Assembly: GCA_032622095.1 (NCBI GenBank)
Contig: CP136065.1
Location: 52,635,949-52,699,948, forward strand
Direction: 5' to 3'
From: Siphonodentalium dalli
Taxonomy: Eukaryota > Mollusca > Scaphopoda > Gadilida > Siphonodentaliidae
DNA: 64,000 nt
In this document: in pieces, positions 10,495 through 21,167 of the stretch
Position numbering within the stretch: the first letter of the stretch is position 1
Layout of the letters: every line of letters starts with the position of its first letter
Notes under the pieces: generated by a model
What the model was told of the DNA's origin: nothing
What the model saw: the letters and a program-made list of their open reading frames with translations, nothing else
Databases searched by the model: none
Program-made: the position numbers and the translations under genes

Positions 10495-11727
10495 TCACTT
10501 GTTATCTTTGTCCATTCTCTCCCGCCATTTAATCCAGCTGTCCAGCGATTCTTTCTCAGCTGCCATCTTCTTTCCAATGTCTTCAGAAGCATTTATGTCC
10601 AGTAAAATAAGCTCGTCTGACGAGCTCTCATTTGGATTGTTTGATGACAGATCCAAGAAATCAATTGGGATGTGATGCTGCAATGGCCTCGGTCCTTTGG
10701 CTGCAGATGGCCGTTCGCGTTTTCGAACGACAGCATCCACCACGGGCGTCATATCATCGTCAATTGAGCATCCCAATCCTGTCGTGACACTGGTCTTGAA
10801 TATGGTGCCTCTGGCATGTTCGGACCGTGTGGGTCGATCTGAGGGGACTGTGACATCCAATCTGGATCTCACTGCCAAGTCGCGGTCGTGATTACTATCA
10901 GCACTACCAACTGATAGGTAGCTAATAGACCATAATGACCCAACACTTTCCACATCGTCACTGTCATCCGATTCGGAACCTTGCGCTGGCATGACTCTAA
11001 TTTCTCGAGCCACTGCGATTTTTGACTTTTTCGTCTCACCATCCTTTTGTCGCTCCGGTATTGAACCACTCTCTCGCACACGATTTGCTGTAGGTCTACC
11101 TCCGGCTTGAATCATGCCCCGGGGTCGAGTGACACGCTGTTCACCAACCTGCATGTTGGTCATGGACGCTCTTGTGTCTGGCGTGGTAACGCCCGGAACT
11201 GATGGACCAATGTTTGGAGTGAGTTCTGGCATTTCTGTCGGGCTTGAATAGGCCTCGCACTCCGTGTAGAACATAAGAGTTGCGGTTGGTCGGTTGATTG
11301 TGTCTGAATCGGCCATGTCCAACGATTTTATAGATATGTTCGATTCAATTTCAATCGGAACAATAAGTGATGGAGTTTCGGCAAATGAATCGGTATCAGT
11401 TGTTCGGGAAGTATGCCCACTTTGAGCAACGGTTGCTGGAGTGTCTACTGTCTCTAAAACAGGAGTAACAATTGCTTTCGCTTCTTCAGAAACCATCTCC
11501 GATTTCTCAGGTGTAGCTTTCGGAATGGACAAAATACTTGACCCGCAGTCTGAAAACTCGTCCGAAATCTCCACAATCTTCAGAACATCTTCCGAAACAT
11601 CTTCATCATTGACGAAACTGAGGTCCAGTTTTGGTATATGCGGATTTATTTGAAGCTTCTTGTGGCATCCATAATACTCTCCGTCAGAATCCTTATCCTT
11701 ACAAACTTTGGAAAACAAACAACCCAT
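10495..11727 (-). CDS. Uncharacterised 410-aa protein, N-terminal acylation signal
   Basis: This is by far the longest uninterrupted frame of the window and lies in one exon from ATG to stop. It begins MGCLFSKVCKDKD. Gly2 with a small polar/basic context fits N-myristoylation, and Cys3 (with Cys9) fits palmitoylation (known rules), so the protein is probably tethered to the inner face of a membrane. The rest looks disordered: acidic patches at about residues 40-60 and 251-262 (SESDDSDDVESVGS), Ser/Thr/Pro-rich segments, a basic stretch near 200-245 and a second acidic patch near 367-378. The C terminus (about 380-410) is charged and helix-like: DIGKKMAAEKESLDSWIKW. I see no transmembrane segment or enzyme motif and recognise no family. 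A TATAAATA lies about 60 bp upstream of the ATG and an AATAAA about 110 bp past the stop. The absence of introns could mean a natural single-exon gene or a retrocopy. Confidence 0.75.
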   Translation of the reverse strand: MGCLFSKVCKDKDSDGEYYGCHKKLQINPHIPKLDLSFVNDEDVSEDVLKIVEISDEFSDCGSSILSIPKATPEKSEMVSEEAKAIVTPVLETVDTPATVAQSGHTSRTTDTDSFAETPSLIVPIEIESNISIKSLDMADSDTINRPTATLMFYTECEAYSSPTEMPELTPNIGPSVPGVTTPDTRASMTNMQVGEQRVTRPRGMIQAGGRPTANRVRESGSIPERQKDGETKKSKIAVAREIRVMPAQGSESDDSDDVESVGSLWSISYLSVGSADSNHDRDLAVRSRLDVTVPSDRPTRSEHARGTIFKTSVTTGLGCSIDDDMTPVVDAVVRKRERPSAAKGPRPLQHHIPIDFLDLSSNNPNESSSDELILLDINASEDIGKKMAAEKESLDSWIKWRERMDKDNK

Positions 11728-11785
11728 GACGAAAATTCACAATATCACGAAGCACAAAATGAAGCAAAATACACGACGTGATATA

Positions 11786-11793
11786 TATTTATA
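11786..11793 (-). promoter_or_regulatory. TATA box candidate for the 410-aa gene
   Basis: TATAAATA on the minus strand lies about 60 bp before the ATG at 11727, leaving room for a start site and a 5' UTR of roughly 30 nt. The region is AT-rich, so chance is possible. Confidence 0.4.
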
Positions 11794-11829
11794 CAATGTT
11801 AAAATAGAATAGAATAGAATTATTATGAA

Positions 11830-12330
11830 GAAACGGTTCTTTGAGATTCGAGAAAACTTTATAGAAACTCGCTCGTATAAAGAACAACTATAGAACGTCA
11901 GATCGCAAAGGCTTACGTCATAATATAAACCATGGCCCGGAAGTTGTAAACGTATGCGCATAAAATGCATAATTGACGTTACCGAAAATAATAATTATAT
12001 GAATATGAATTTATGTGTATTACCTTGTTATAATAATCATTGTTTATATATATATTGCTAAATGTGATTAGCGGTTGTGCATGAATGTGTGAAACTGGCT
12101 ACTATTAAAAAAAACACAGAATGCATAAAGTATACATAAGGGTGACACTTTTAGTAAAAACCTGAAAATAATGTGTATTTTAACGTTTTTTCGCCTCAAT
12201 TTCTCTGGTACATGTATGCCATTGTTGTTCGAACTGTTTTTACCTTAAATGACGAAGTGTATAGTTATTTGATTGTGGTTTGCGCGTATACCAATTTGAT
12301 CATCGGAACGTGACTAAATCGATTAATTAT
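11830..12330. other. AT-rich upstream region
   Basis: Contains a short (AATAG)n run near 11803-11820 but no other feature I can support. Confidence 0.4.
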
Positions 12331-12339
12331 TGGAATCAA

Positions 12340-12602
12340 CCCTTTCTATACTAATTTATAGAATGGATTTTACAACTCAGTTTTAAAATTATACATTGCA
12401 ATGGTATATTATTCATCTCAGGGGGGGGGGGGGGGTAAGGAAAATAAGCAGACGACAGAACTGATAATATAAGTACAGAATGATTCATATCTATTGGAGG
12501 GAAATGTTCAGCTAATAAGTTCAACAAGTGGTCGTTTGTTGAACTTATTATCTGAACATTTCCCAAGGGATAACTGCTCGTCAATGCATAGTATAGTAAC
12601 GG
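12340..12602. mobile_element. Decayed TTAA-type MITE (CCCTTTCTATACT family)
   Basis: The left end CCCTTTCTATACT and the right end TAGTATAGTAACGGTTA are degenerate inverted repeats matching the ends of the intact copies at 44717-44974 and 20912-21147. The interior includes a G16 run (12421-12436) and an inner inverted repeat, TGTTCAGCTAATAAGTTCAA against TTGAACTTATTATCTGAACA. The flanking TTAA has changed to TCAA on the left. Confidence 0.65.
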
Positions 12603-12679
12603 TTATTTTTAGACTTATACTTAGGGTTACCTTAGGTTCATGACAACAGGCTTGGCATCTTTTGTCCGCTCTTCTTGTG

Positions 12680-13640
12680 TTAACATGTCCATGATGGATG
12701 GGTCGTAAATGTATTTTTTTCCTACTTTTCTTGAGACATTTACAATGTATCAGCTTCTTCCCTGCTCCCTCCTCACAAGATCTTATATCTCATTGGAATT
12801 AGATTTTTGTCTGCCTCTTTGTTTCAATATAGTCTCATCTGTCCCGCCTGAATGATCGAGTTGTTAGTTGTAGCTTTTTAATCTATCTTCGTACTTCAGT
12901 CCTTTCATTCCCGGGATGTATTTGGTAGCTCTCCTTTGTACTTTTTCGATGTTTATCACTTGTTTCTTTGGGATTGGGTGCCATACATACTGGGTGTACT
13001 CTAATTTGCTTCTAACCTTAGTGGCCTAGACTGGTTTAAGTATCTTCTCGTTTATTTTTTAAGAACCTGATTATGACTCCAAAAGTGCTGTTTGCTTTAT
13101 TAATTGGATTGATGGTGTGTTCTTCGATTTTAAGTTTGCTGCCAATCTCCACTCCAATATCTTTCTCTAAGGCTACGTTCATACGCTGGCAAGTTTGCAC
13201 GGTGTGTTTTGCAGGCAATTTGCGGTAGAACACGATATGGTGCCTGAATATGAACGGAAACAAGCACATAAAGTGCATATGTGCCACAACTAAGTACGTG
13301 CGAAGTAAAATCTATGTAGTTCCACCCGGAATTTGCCTGTAAATAGCATGCAATAATATTTGGAAGGCAAATTCCAATAGCACCGTTATATACAAGTGGA
13401 TCTACATAAAGTTTACTTCTCATTACTTTCACTTTGGTAAAGATGCATGTTATGTGCATGTTTCCGTTCATATGCTGGCCCCTTTTGGTTTTCTATGACG
13501 AAATTCCCACAAAAACATACCGTGCAAACTTGTCAGCGTATGAACGTACCCTAAGTTATAGTTTATGTTGTTTGTGTTGGTCGTGATGCAGTACTTTGCA
13601 CACCCATTGATTTTAAGATCACGTGTACGTCGCTTTAATG
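12680..13640 (-). pseudogene. LINE reverse-transcriptase relic (CR1/L2/Jockey-like C-terminal part)
   Basis: Read on the minus strand, several conserved C-terminal RT blocks appear in order but in shifting frames. KYCITTNTNNINYNL lies near 13560-13605. After an inserted element, LEKDIGVEIGSKLKIEEH lies near 13115-13170, followed by INKANSTFGVIIRFLKN. Then VRSKLEYTQYVWHPIPKK and VQRRATKYIPG lie near 12900-13010, and GLKYEDRLK closes the set. This order (EKDLGV, KAN.LG.I, LEY...VW.P, QRRATK.IPG) is the signature of Jockey/CR1-type non-LTR elements (known). Stops and frameshifts make it non-functional. The polymerase catalytic core is not seen. Confidence 0.8.
13171..13551. mobile_element. TAA-flanked MITE (PIF/Harbinger-like), inside the LINE relic
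   Basis: The inverted ends are GGCTACGTTCATACGCTG (left) and CAGCGTATGAACGTACCC (right), continuing through CAAGTTTGCACGGT for about 35 bp. TAA flanks both sides (13168-13170 and 13552-13554). Removing the element rejoins the LINE motif INYNL to LEKDIGV, which confirms the insertion. A TWA target and GG-starting ends fit PIF/Harbinger MITEs (known). The 381-bp interior has no coding capacity. Confidence 0.82.
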
Positions 13641-13950
13641 CTCGAGAATACCCTGTCCGATTTGACACAATAAAACCCATTATGAACTCATCGACATTTG
13701 ACATCTCCATATACCTGAATTGGTCATTATCGTATGGTTTCGTGCAAAAAGACACCCATGATCTCCTAAATGTGCAATATGCATGTCACCCAGCATCTCA
13801 AAGTCTCATAAACAAATCGATTTTAAATTAGGCGCATGTTAATTATTATTACAATAATTATTTGTTTGTGATTTTCGAGTGAAATTTCATCGGAATTTGA
13901 ATGGGTATATTCCACCCGCGTTGAGTTTGACTATCGCAGACGAACAAGAC

Positions 13951-14066
13951 TTTGATAGATCATGTGTGACTTTTTGCACATTTGATACATCCTGTGTGAC
14001 TTTTTGCACATTTGATAGATCCTGGGTGCCTTTTTGCGCGCTTGGGAGATCCTGGGTTTCTTTTTT
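13951..14066. repeat. 30-bp tandem repeat, about 4 copies
   Basis: The unit is roughly TTTGATAGATCCTGTGTGAC plus TTTTTGCACA, diverging toward the right end. Being a multiple of three, it keeps short frames open on both strands; I do not read these as genes. Confidence 0.85.
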
Positions 14067-14650
14067 ACACGATAACATGCGATAATGACCAATCCAGCCT
14101 CAGCATATGGTACGGAGAATGACGAGGTTTGACGAATGCATAAAACTACCATCCGCACGTTTTATAAACACCAGAAAATAATTAGATCGCATTAAATTAT
14201 CAATAGCAGCATTTTGACTTTCAAAAGAGGAGGCTTGAACACGTTATGAATTTTTGTCGGCCAATGGTCGTCTTTGTTAAAGAGCGTCCTTCCTTTGGTC
14301 GCCCAAAAGTAGTAGATAATAAAGAGCGTTCTCCCAAAACGTGGTTCATAATAAAGAGCGTTAAAATTGTGAGCCTTTGTAATCTATTTCGACGTTCAAC
14401 TGGTTTATGCTTTTGTGAATTTTTGCGATGCCTGTGTGAAACGACTGATGGTAAATGCAAGTATTTTTCAGTTTCTTGTGCCTGGTAAGCGGACAATTGG
14501 CTTAAAATTCTGAATTATTTGCTGCCGTGCTTTTCCCGTCATTTGCATGGTTTGCCTAATTATAGGTAAATTAAACAAATATACGTATCGTGTGCGAATC
14601 ATATATATATGTGGTACATGTGAACTCTCAAAATAATTGATTGAGGACCG

Positions 14651-14902
14651 GTGTGTGCCATATATAAGATATTTACTGAATCGGAAAACCTGGCAGCACA
14701 CAAAAGAATACACAACGGCGATCGCCCATACGACTGTGACGTGTACCAGAATGCATTCAGTCATACCGCAAGTCTATCGAACCATGAGAGACTCCACACC
14801 GACAATCGACCATATGAATGTGACGTGTGTCGTTTAATCAGTCCGAAAACATCGCAGATCATATATGATAATCCAAACAGGCGATCGCCCAAACGAATGT
14901 GA
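14651..14902 (+). pseudogene. C2H2 zinc-finger array remnant
   Basis: The frame shows parts of three fingers: ENLAAHKRIHNGDRPYDC, then FSHTASLSNHERLH with linker TDNRPYECDVC, then a third degenerate finger. Linkers of the HTGDRPYEC type are characteristic of Kruppel-like C2H2 proteins (known). In the first two fingers the second cysteine is replaced by tyrosine (CAIY, CDVY), which would abolish zinc binding. After CDVC the expected TGDRPNECEV is found only in another frame. No start or other exons are evident. I read it as a decayed exon or retrocopy piece. Confidence 0.65.
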
Positions 14903-14989
14903 AGTTTGAAAAGGCTAAAGTCTTTAGCCCTTAGTAAAGTAAATGGCGAAATATGGTTAAATGTTAGTCTAAAAATTCGGTGTCTTAGC

Positions 14990-15260
14990 TGGCTCCTTGA
15001 TGAATTGCCCTGTTGATGATTTTGCACCATGCAGTCCCCCTTAATACACTCCCCAAGAGTATACCACGTTTGGATAATGGTCAACGTGCCGAATGAAGTA
15101 TTATGGGCAGTGGTTTGATGCGGAGCGTGTTGTGGATATGTCGCCATGTTTGTAGAATGATCGACATACCGAATGCACTGATGTTGAGAGTGCATAGGAT
15201 GCAGAGCCTGTTGCGATTAGGTCGCCAAGTTTGGATAACGATGAACATATACCGAAGGAA
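14990..15260. repeat. Degenerate tandem repeat, about 80 bp x 3
   Basis: The motif CCACGTTTGGATAATGGTCA (15065) recurs as CCATGTTTGTAGAATGATCG (about 15145) and CCAAGTTTGGATAACGATGA (about 15223), each followed by a CGAATGAAGT-like end. Confidence 0.6.
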
Positions 15261-15499
15261 GTGATGTGGAAAGTGATGTAAGTGGCCAGTTTGTTAATTG
15301 TATTTTGCCACCAGAATTACACCAAATACTATTAACCTTCATTTTACTAGCCGACGTGAGCCTGGCATGTACACTGTGTTTAGTCTGCAAAATAAACAGA
15401 CGGCTGATCGAGCGCGTTTTGCAATTAAATCCTAATATTGTAGAATTGTTCAGGTGGACTTTATATGTACGACCAAATGTGATGTCCGAGTTTTAATTG

Positions 15500-16380
15500 G
15501 TTTCAGGAACTACCACCGTATCCGTAAACCGCATTTTGAGGACAGCGGAGAAATCTAGTGACTTAGTTCTGGAACTCAAACCGCACTTACATAGAAGGCG
15601 AGATGTGGTGTGCATATATCACGATTGTCCTCGTGCATACGGAGTAAAGGGCCATGCAGGATGGTCCAGGATATCGCAGATAATATGGATGTAATTCGAA
15701 ACTTTATGGCAATATATAGAAAGTCAGGCAAACATTGGTTATTCAAGACTTTGTGCTAGTCTCACAGCCTATAGTGTGCCATACGATTTTCCAATTGATT
15801 CTATGTGTCGGCTTTTCGTTACAATCTTGGCAAATTGCTCTGCATCAGAAGTGCATGTGATATGGATAGACCATCAGATCTTACGGTAATTAAGATTGAT
15901 GTGCCATTGCAGTGTTTTCATAAAATGATCGACGGATTCGGTGGTAGATCTGGTAGCAAATATCAAATCCGACATCAAACATAAATTTGACGTACGCATA
16001 ATTTCCACCTGCATATCTATACAATGTCAAGTGTTTATTTCAACAAATGGTCGATGAGCCGTAAATACACGTTTACAGAGACTACTCAATGTTCTTGCCA
16101 GACTCACATCGGTTATAATGTAGAAGTTTACTAATAACTGATGTAACGCATGTGGCACAATTATATTTTTAATCATTTAGGATCTTTCCATTCCATCCTT
16201 TTCACTGGCCATTTACGTTCATTGCCTCCATTAATAAACACAATGTCACATCCATCACCCTCAGAAAAATGATACATAGACAAAACCATGTCAAGTCCAG
16301 ACCATAGCTGTAGGAAATATCCAATTTCTATCCAGTATCGTGGTCTAATTTTATCTGTGTTGTTTGATTTTCGTTTCACG
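15500..16380. other. Non-coding stretch
   Basis: No supported gene. The string CATATCTATACAATGTCAAG near 16012 is a single short match to the 50-bp minisatellite unit that starts about 850 bp downstream. Confidence 0.4.
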
Positions 16381-16432
16381 TTTCCCCCCCCCCCCGTTCT
16401 TCCCCCCGTTCTTATACATGTAGCACATTGGG

Positions 16433-16494
16433 TCACATGTGTCTGACCAGGGAACACATGCAGACTAGTCACATGTGTCTGACCAGGGAACACA
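16433..16494. repeat. 36-bp direct duplication
   Basis: TCACATGTGTCTGACCAGGG occurs at 16433 and 16469, followed by AACACA both times. A C-rich run (16384-16408) precedes it. Confidence 0.85.
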
Positions 16495-16860
16495 GAACGG
16501 TACACGCATATACATCTATGTATAACTCGTGGTGGTAAATATATTTGGTTTTTAATATTTTCAAAAAGACTTGTGTTACCACAATTTGCTCGACCAAATT
16601 TCTAAACCATATCTACATGTCGTGAACTGATCATAAACTATTACGGTACTCGCTGTCATCAAAGGCATAATTGCGAGACGATACCATTAATGTGTGCAAA
16701 TAAGTCACTTGATACGCAGCGTAACAATCAATAAATATTTAAAACGTTGGTAGTTGTGTCAAGATATGGTAAGGTTGAACAGGTACTCCACTATTATAGT
16801 GGAACATGCTCGAAAGATACGGCAGTCATCTGTTGTTCATTGTTTAATGGTGCATTTGTA

Positions 16861-17896
16861 AGATCGTTATTGGCAAGTTGTTCACATTTGAGAACCTCCA
16901 TATCTATACAATGTCGTTATTGGCAAGTGGTTCACATTTGAGAACCACCATATCTATACAATGTCGTTATTGGCAAGTGGTTCACATTTGAGAACCTCCA
17001 TATCTATACAATGTCGTTATTGGCAAGTGGTTCACATTTGAGAACCTCCATATCTATACAATGTCGTTATTGGCAAGTGGTTCACATTTGAGAACCTCCA
17101 TATCTATACAATGTCGTTATTGGCAAGTGGTTCACATTTGAGAACCTCCATATCTATACAATGTCGTTATTGGCAAGTGGTTCACATTTGAGAACCTCCA
17201 TATCTATACAATGTCGTTATTGGCAAATGGTTCACATTTGAGAACCTCCATATCTATACAATGTCGTTATTGGCAAGTGGTTCACATTTGAGAACCTCCA
17301 TATCTATACAATGTCGTTATTGGCAAGTGGTTCACATTTGAGAACCTCCATATCTATACAATGTCGTTATTGGCAAGTGGTTCACATTTGAGAACCACCA
17401 TATCTATACAATGTCGTTATTGGCAAGTGGTTCACATTTGAGAACCTCCATATCTATACAATGTCGTTATTGGCAAGTGGTTCACATTTGAGAACCTCCA
17501 TATCTATACAATGTCGTTATTGGCAAGTGGTTCACATTTGAGAACCTCCATATCTATACAATGTCGTTATTGGCAAGTGGTTCACATTTGAGAACCTCCA
17601 TATCTATACAATGTCGTTATTGGCAAGTGGTTCACATTTGAGAACCTCCATATCTATACAATGTCGTTATTGGCAAGTGGTTCACATTTGAGAACCTCCA
17701 TATCTATACAATGTCGTTATTGGCAAGTGGTTCACATTTGAGAACCTCCATATATATACAATGTCGTTATTGGCAAGTGGTTCACATTTGAGAACCTCCA
17801 TATCTATACAATGTCGTTATTGGCAAGTGGTTCACATTTGAGAACCTCCATATCTATACAATGTCGTTATTGGCAAGTGTTTCACATTTGAGAACT
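16861..17896. repeat. Minisatellite, 50-bp unit x about 20.7
   Basis: The unit begins ATGTCGTTATTGGCAAGTGG and continues through TTCACATTTGAGAACCTCCA and TATCTATACA. Twenty full units plus 36 bp lie without spacers. Only scattered single-base variants occur (for example AGAACCACCA in the units at 16911 and 17361, TGGCAAATGG at 17211, TATATATACA near 17750). Each unit has a small inverted repeat GGTTC...GAACC. The frame is closed on both strands, so it is non-coding. The homogeneity implies recent amplification or concerted exchange. Confidence 0.98.
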
Positions 17897-17899
17897 GTT

Positions 17900-18614
17900 G
17901 ATGTATTTGGTCTACTCACATTCATCATGGTGAACAAATATTTGACTGTTGAATCGGTAGTATTTTTTATTTTTATGTAAATTTGTTATGTTGGTGGTGT
18001 TGTTGTAACTGAATATCCAGAACCTTGACTGCATATTAAAACACTACCATGTATACAAACAACCTATATATATATATATATATATATTCCTGTGGAAACA
18101 TGTCGTATAGTGACACGAATGATCGGACAAATGATACCTCGTGCGTGGATATGATTGTATCAGCTAATGCATTTGCGACGAATCCCATTGGTATTCCTGT
18201 GAATAATTTACATGGGCATGTTCAACCTCCCGATGTTGCATAACACATATAAAACCCTTTGTGTTCTAATCGATCGGCAGCAAACGATATGTGATTCCAA
18301 TCGGAACACTAATTAGTTATGATAGAATGCATGCAGACCGATGGCTTATGTCGAAAGTTAGCTATAAAAGTTTGCACCCATGAGTACGCAACCATGTGCG
18401 CAAATCGATGACACAAATGTCATAAAGGGCATATTCCAGACATCCCATGGCAGAGCCATTTAAGGTACATACATATCTCGGCTCATCCAAACTACCCATA
18501 AACCACAAAATGAACCGCCTTGTTGGGATTTAAAGGGGCATATCATTTTGTGGCCTTAAATTCAACCTGCTAATTTCTTCAGCTTTTTCTTGGTCTGCTG
18601 TACCATAATAGGTC
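17900..18614. other. Non-coding stretch
   Basis: AT-rich with a TA microsatellite at about 18066-18087. No supported gene. Confidence 0.4.
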
Positions 18615-18914
18615 GACTAATATATATTATACTCGAAAATGGATTTCTATGCCGCTAAGAATCCTCAAAGTGAATTGTTGCATGGAGAATAAAATTCCGT
18701 TTTTCCTGCAGCTTGTACGTATAACAACGAAGAGCGTGTGTATATATACAATCACAGTATATACTTTTATAACTGGGTGGGAGAATCCATTTAGTATATA
18801 AAGGGTTGGGTAATGCAGTTGGAAATTAAAACCTCTCAACTCGGGAACAGCGACATTCTATAGCCACATACTGCATAACTCAAGCTCAGTCAACGTTGAA
18901 CAATCATGAAAAAG
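18615..18914 (+). repeat. 300-bp interspersed repeat, first copy
   Basis: Matches 19431-19738 closely, from GACTAATATATATTATACTC to TTGAACAATCATGAAAAAGC. The segment GAATCCATTTAGTATATAAA resembles the right end of the CCCTTTCTATACT/TTAA MITE family, so the unit probably includes a degenerate member. Confidence 0.85.
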
Positions 18915-19207
18915 CTAGAAAATGCTCACAAATTCACGGAAAAGGTCCAGAATTTCCAATAATTAAAAGGGGACGTCAATAACATTTGTAAGACGAAACA
19001 ACTGCAGACGTGCACGAAACAAAGGAGTTTACGTACATCATTGAAAATGAAGATTATATTAGCGAATATTGTATGCACCATGCTTCGGATTTTCACTTTT
19101 ATAGATACAGAATTTTAGGAAACTAGTTGATGGACTACCGATTGGGATATCCCCCGTGAATCTAGATTTGATCTCATTGTTAAAATCGATCACAAACGTT
19201 ATATAAC

Positions 19208-19430
19208 AAGCAGGGACGTTACCGGGGGGATCTCCGTGTCCAAGGTAAATTCACCCCCATTAATAAGACCCATATTCTCAGTTCTGTCACATTCCAATTG
19301 CAGCCCCCACCCCAAGTTGGAATAAAATTTCCAATTGTTGGAACTTTTGGAAAACGTTGGAGGGGGTCAGACACTCCATGCAACCCCCTGTATGTGACAA
19401 TGTTCCTGCTCTCGTGCGCCTTATACATGT
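19208..19430. mobile_element. Fragment of the AGGGACGTGGC family
   Basis: CAGGGACGTTACCGGGGGGA resembles the left end of the elements at 19785 and 39554. The following TTGGAATAAAATTTCCAATT block is a shared interior motif. It has been cut by the 300-bp repeat at 19431. Confidence 0.4.
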
Positions 19431-19738
19431 GACTAATATATATTATACTCGAAAATGGATTCCTATGCTGCTAAGAATTCTCAAAGTGAATTGTTGCATG
19501 GAGAAGAAAATTCCGTTTTTCCTGCAGCTTGTACGTATAACAACGAAGAGCTTGTATATATACCACCACAGTATATACTTTTATAACTGGGTGGGAGAAT
19601 CCATATAGTATATAAAGGGTTAACTGGGTTGGGTAATGCAGTTCGAAATTAAAACCTCTCAACTCGGGAACAGCGACATTCTATAGCCACATACTGCATA
19701 ACTCAAGCTCAGTCAACGTTGAACAATCATGAAAAAGC
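19431..19738 (+). repeat. 300-bp interspersed repeat, second copy
   Basis: Direct repeat of 18615-18914 with a few substitutions and an 8-bp insertion near 19621. Confidence 0.85.
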
Positions 19739-19784
19739 GTAAAGTAATTATGTTCCTACATTTCCTCACACGAAGGCAATAATG

Positions 19785-20888
19785 CAGAGACGTGGCGACA
19801 GGGGGGGGGGGGGGGGGTTTGGTCAAAATTTTCAACAGTTGGAAATTTCATACCTGCCAAAACATTAGAAATTTCTCACCAACAATAGGTTGAAAATGTT
19901 CTTGTAGTTTGATTTTCAAACAATTTATTGGGGGGAATTAATTGTTTTTGCACCAATATTTGCATATTTTCCTATTTTTGGTCAAAAGTTTGGAATGAAA
20001 TTGTCATCAGTTGGAAATTTTCCAACCTTAGGGGGGGGGGGGGGGGGGGGGGGGTGACAGGTTGGAAATTTCCAACACTTGGAAAGCTTGTGTCCTGGTC
20101 CCTCCCCCGTGGGCAGTCAAAAACTGCTAGTTAATTTAAGAAAACAATATTGTCATAGATTTGGTCAGCATTGTCATTGGAATTGTCATCAGTTTGAAAT
20201 TTTCCAACCTAAGTGGGGATGTCAGGTTTGAAATTTCCAACTCTAGGAAGGCTTGATGCTAGTCTAGATGGTAGGATTTTGCGATTTTCTTGTTCAGGTT
20301 TCAAATTTTTCGCAACCGGGCCGAACCATGGTTGGCCCGGTGTGTCAATGTCACCGTGGCCAATAAAAAACTGCCAAGTAGTTTAACAAAACAATATTTT
20401 ACTACATTTGTCAAACTTGTGGACTGAAATGATCATCATTTGGAGAATTTTCCAACCTGATGGGGAAGTAATATGTTTGAAATTTCCAACACTATAGGAA
20501 AACCTCATTTGAGGCCAGTATAGATGCTAAAGGATTTGCGATTTTCTTGTATAGTTTTCAAAAATTTCGCACACCGGGCGGAACAACCATGGTCAGCCCG
20601 GTGTGTCCTGGTCTCTTGTCCGTAGCCGTGTGCATTTGTCTGGAGTTAGACCACTAGATGTTAGGATTTATGCAGGTTAAAATATCTGAATGTTTTCATA
20701 CCGGGAATTTAGAACCATGGTTTATGAATATATAGGATATTAGGCCTGAGAGCACTGATGTGCAAGGGGAATTATGCAAAACTTGTGTTTGGTCCGAATC
20801 TGATTCAAGGGGGGGGGGGGGGGGTGCAGTTGGAATTTCCCAATGTGGACACCCCCCCACTAACGGAAACCCTCTAGCCACGTCCCTG
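19785..20888. mobile_element. Non-autonomous element, (C)AGGGACGTGGC ends
   Basis: The left end CAGAGACGTGGCGACAGG and the right end CTAGCCACGTCCCTG are inverted. The interior repeats GGTTGGAAATTTCCAACACT motifs several times and contains long poly-G runs (19801-19818, 20033-20054, 20811-20824). No transposase. A possible imperfect 8-bp flanking duplication is CAATAATG / CAATAGTG, but the register is off by two bases. Relatives: 39554-40223, 47622-48000 and end fragments near 30235, 32110. Confidence 0.6.
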
Positions 20889-20911
20889 GACAATAGTGAC
20901 ACAATCTTTAA

Positions 20912-21147
20912 CCATTTATATATACTAAAGCATCTTTGATGAGTATAGTTATCCCACAGGAAATGATAATAAGTTCAAGAAATAGATCGTTTGTTGAACT
21001 TATTATCTAAACGTTTCCCTCACTATAAATAGGGCTCCCTGTGCACTTTTATTTATCTGTCGGCTGCTTTTATTACCTTAAAATCCCATTCCGAAGTACA
21101 CTTTGTCACAAACTGCATGATGGGAGAATCCATTAAGTACATAATGG
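20912..21147. mobile_element. TTAA-type MITE
   Basis: TTAA at 20908-20911 and 21148-21151 flanks CCATTTATATATACT...AAGTACATAATGG. The inside has AATAAGTTCAAGAAATAG and TTGAACTTATTATCTAAACG as an inner inverted repeat. Belongs with 12340-12602 and 44717-44974. Confidence 0.75.
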
Positions 21148-21167
21148 TTAAATTGACCAAGATGTTG

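Noticed and set aside
15266-15694. Frame with LPPELHQILL...CLVCKINRRLIERVL, faintly like an F-box, followed by a possible splice site
   Set aside because: The spacing is poor, the tryptophan of the F-box is missing, and nothing around it supports a gene.
16861-17896. Regularly repeated units suggestive of a CRISPR array
   Set aside because: Units abut directly with no unique spacers, the sequence context is eukaryotic, and no cas-like genes exist.
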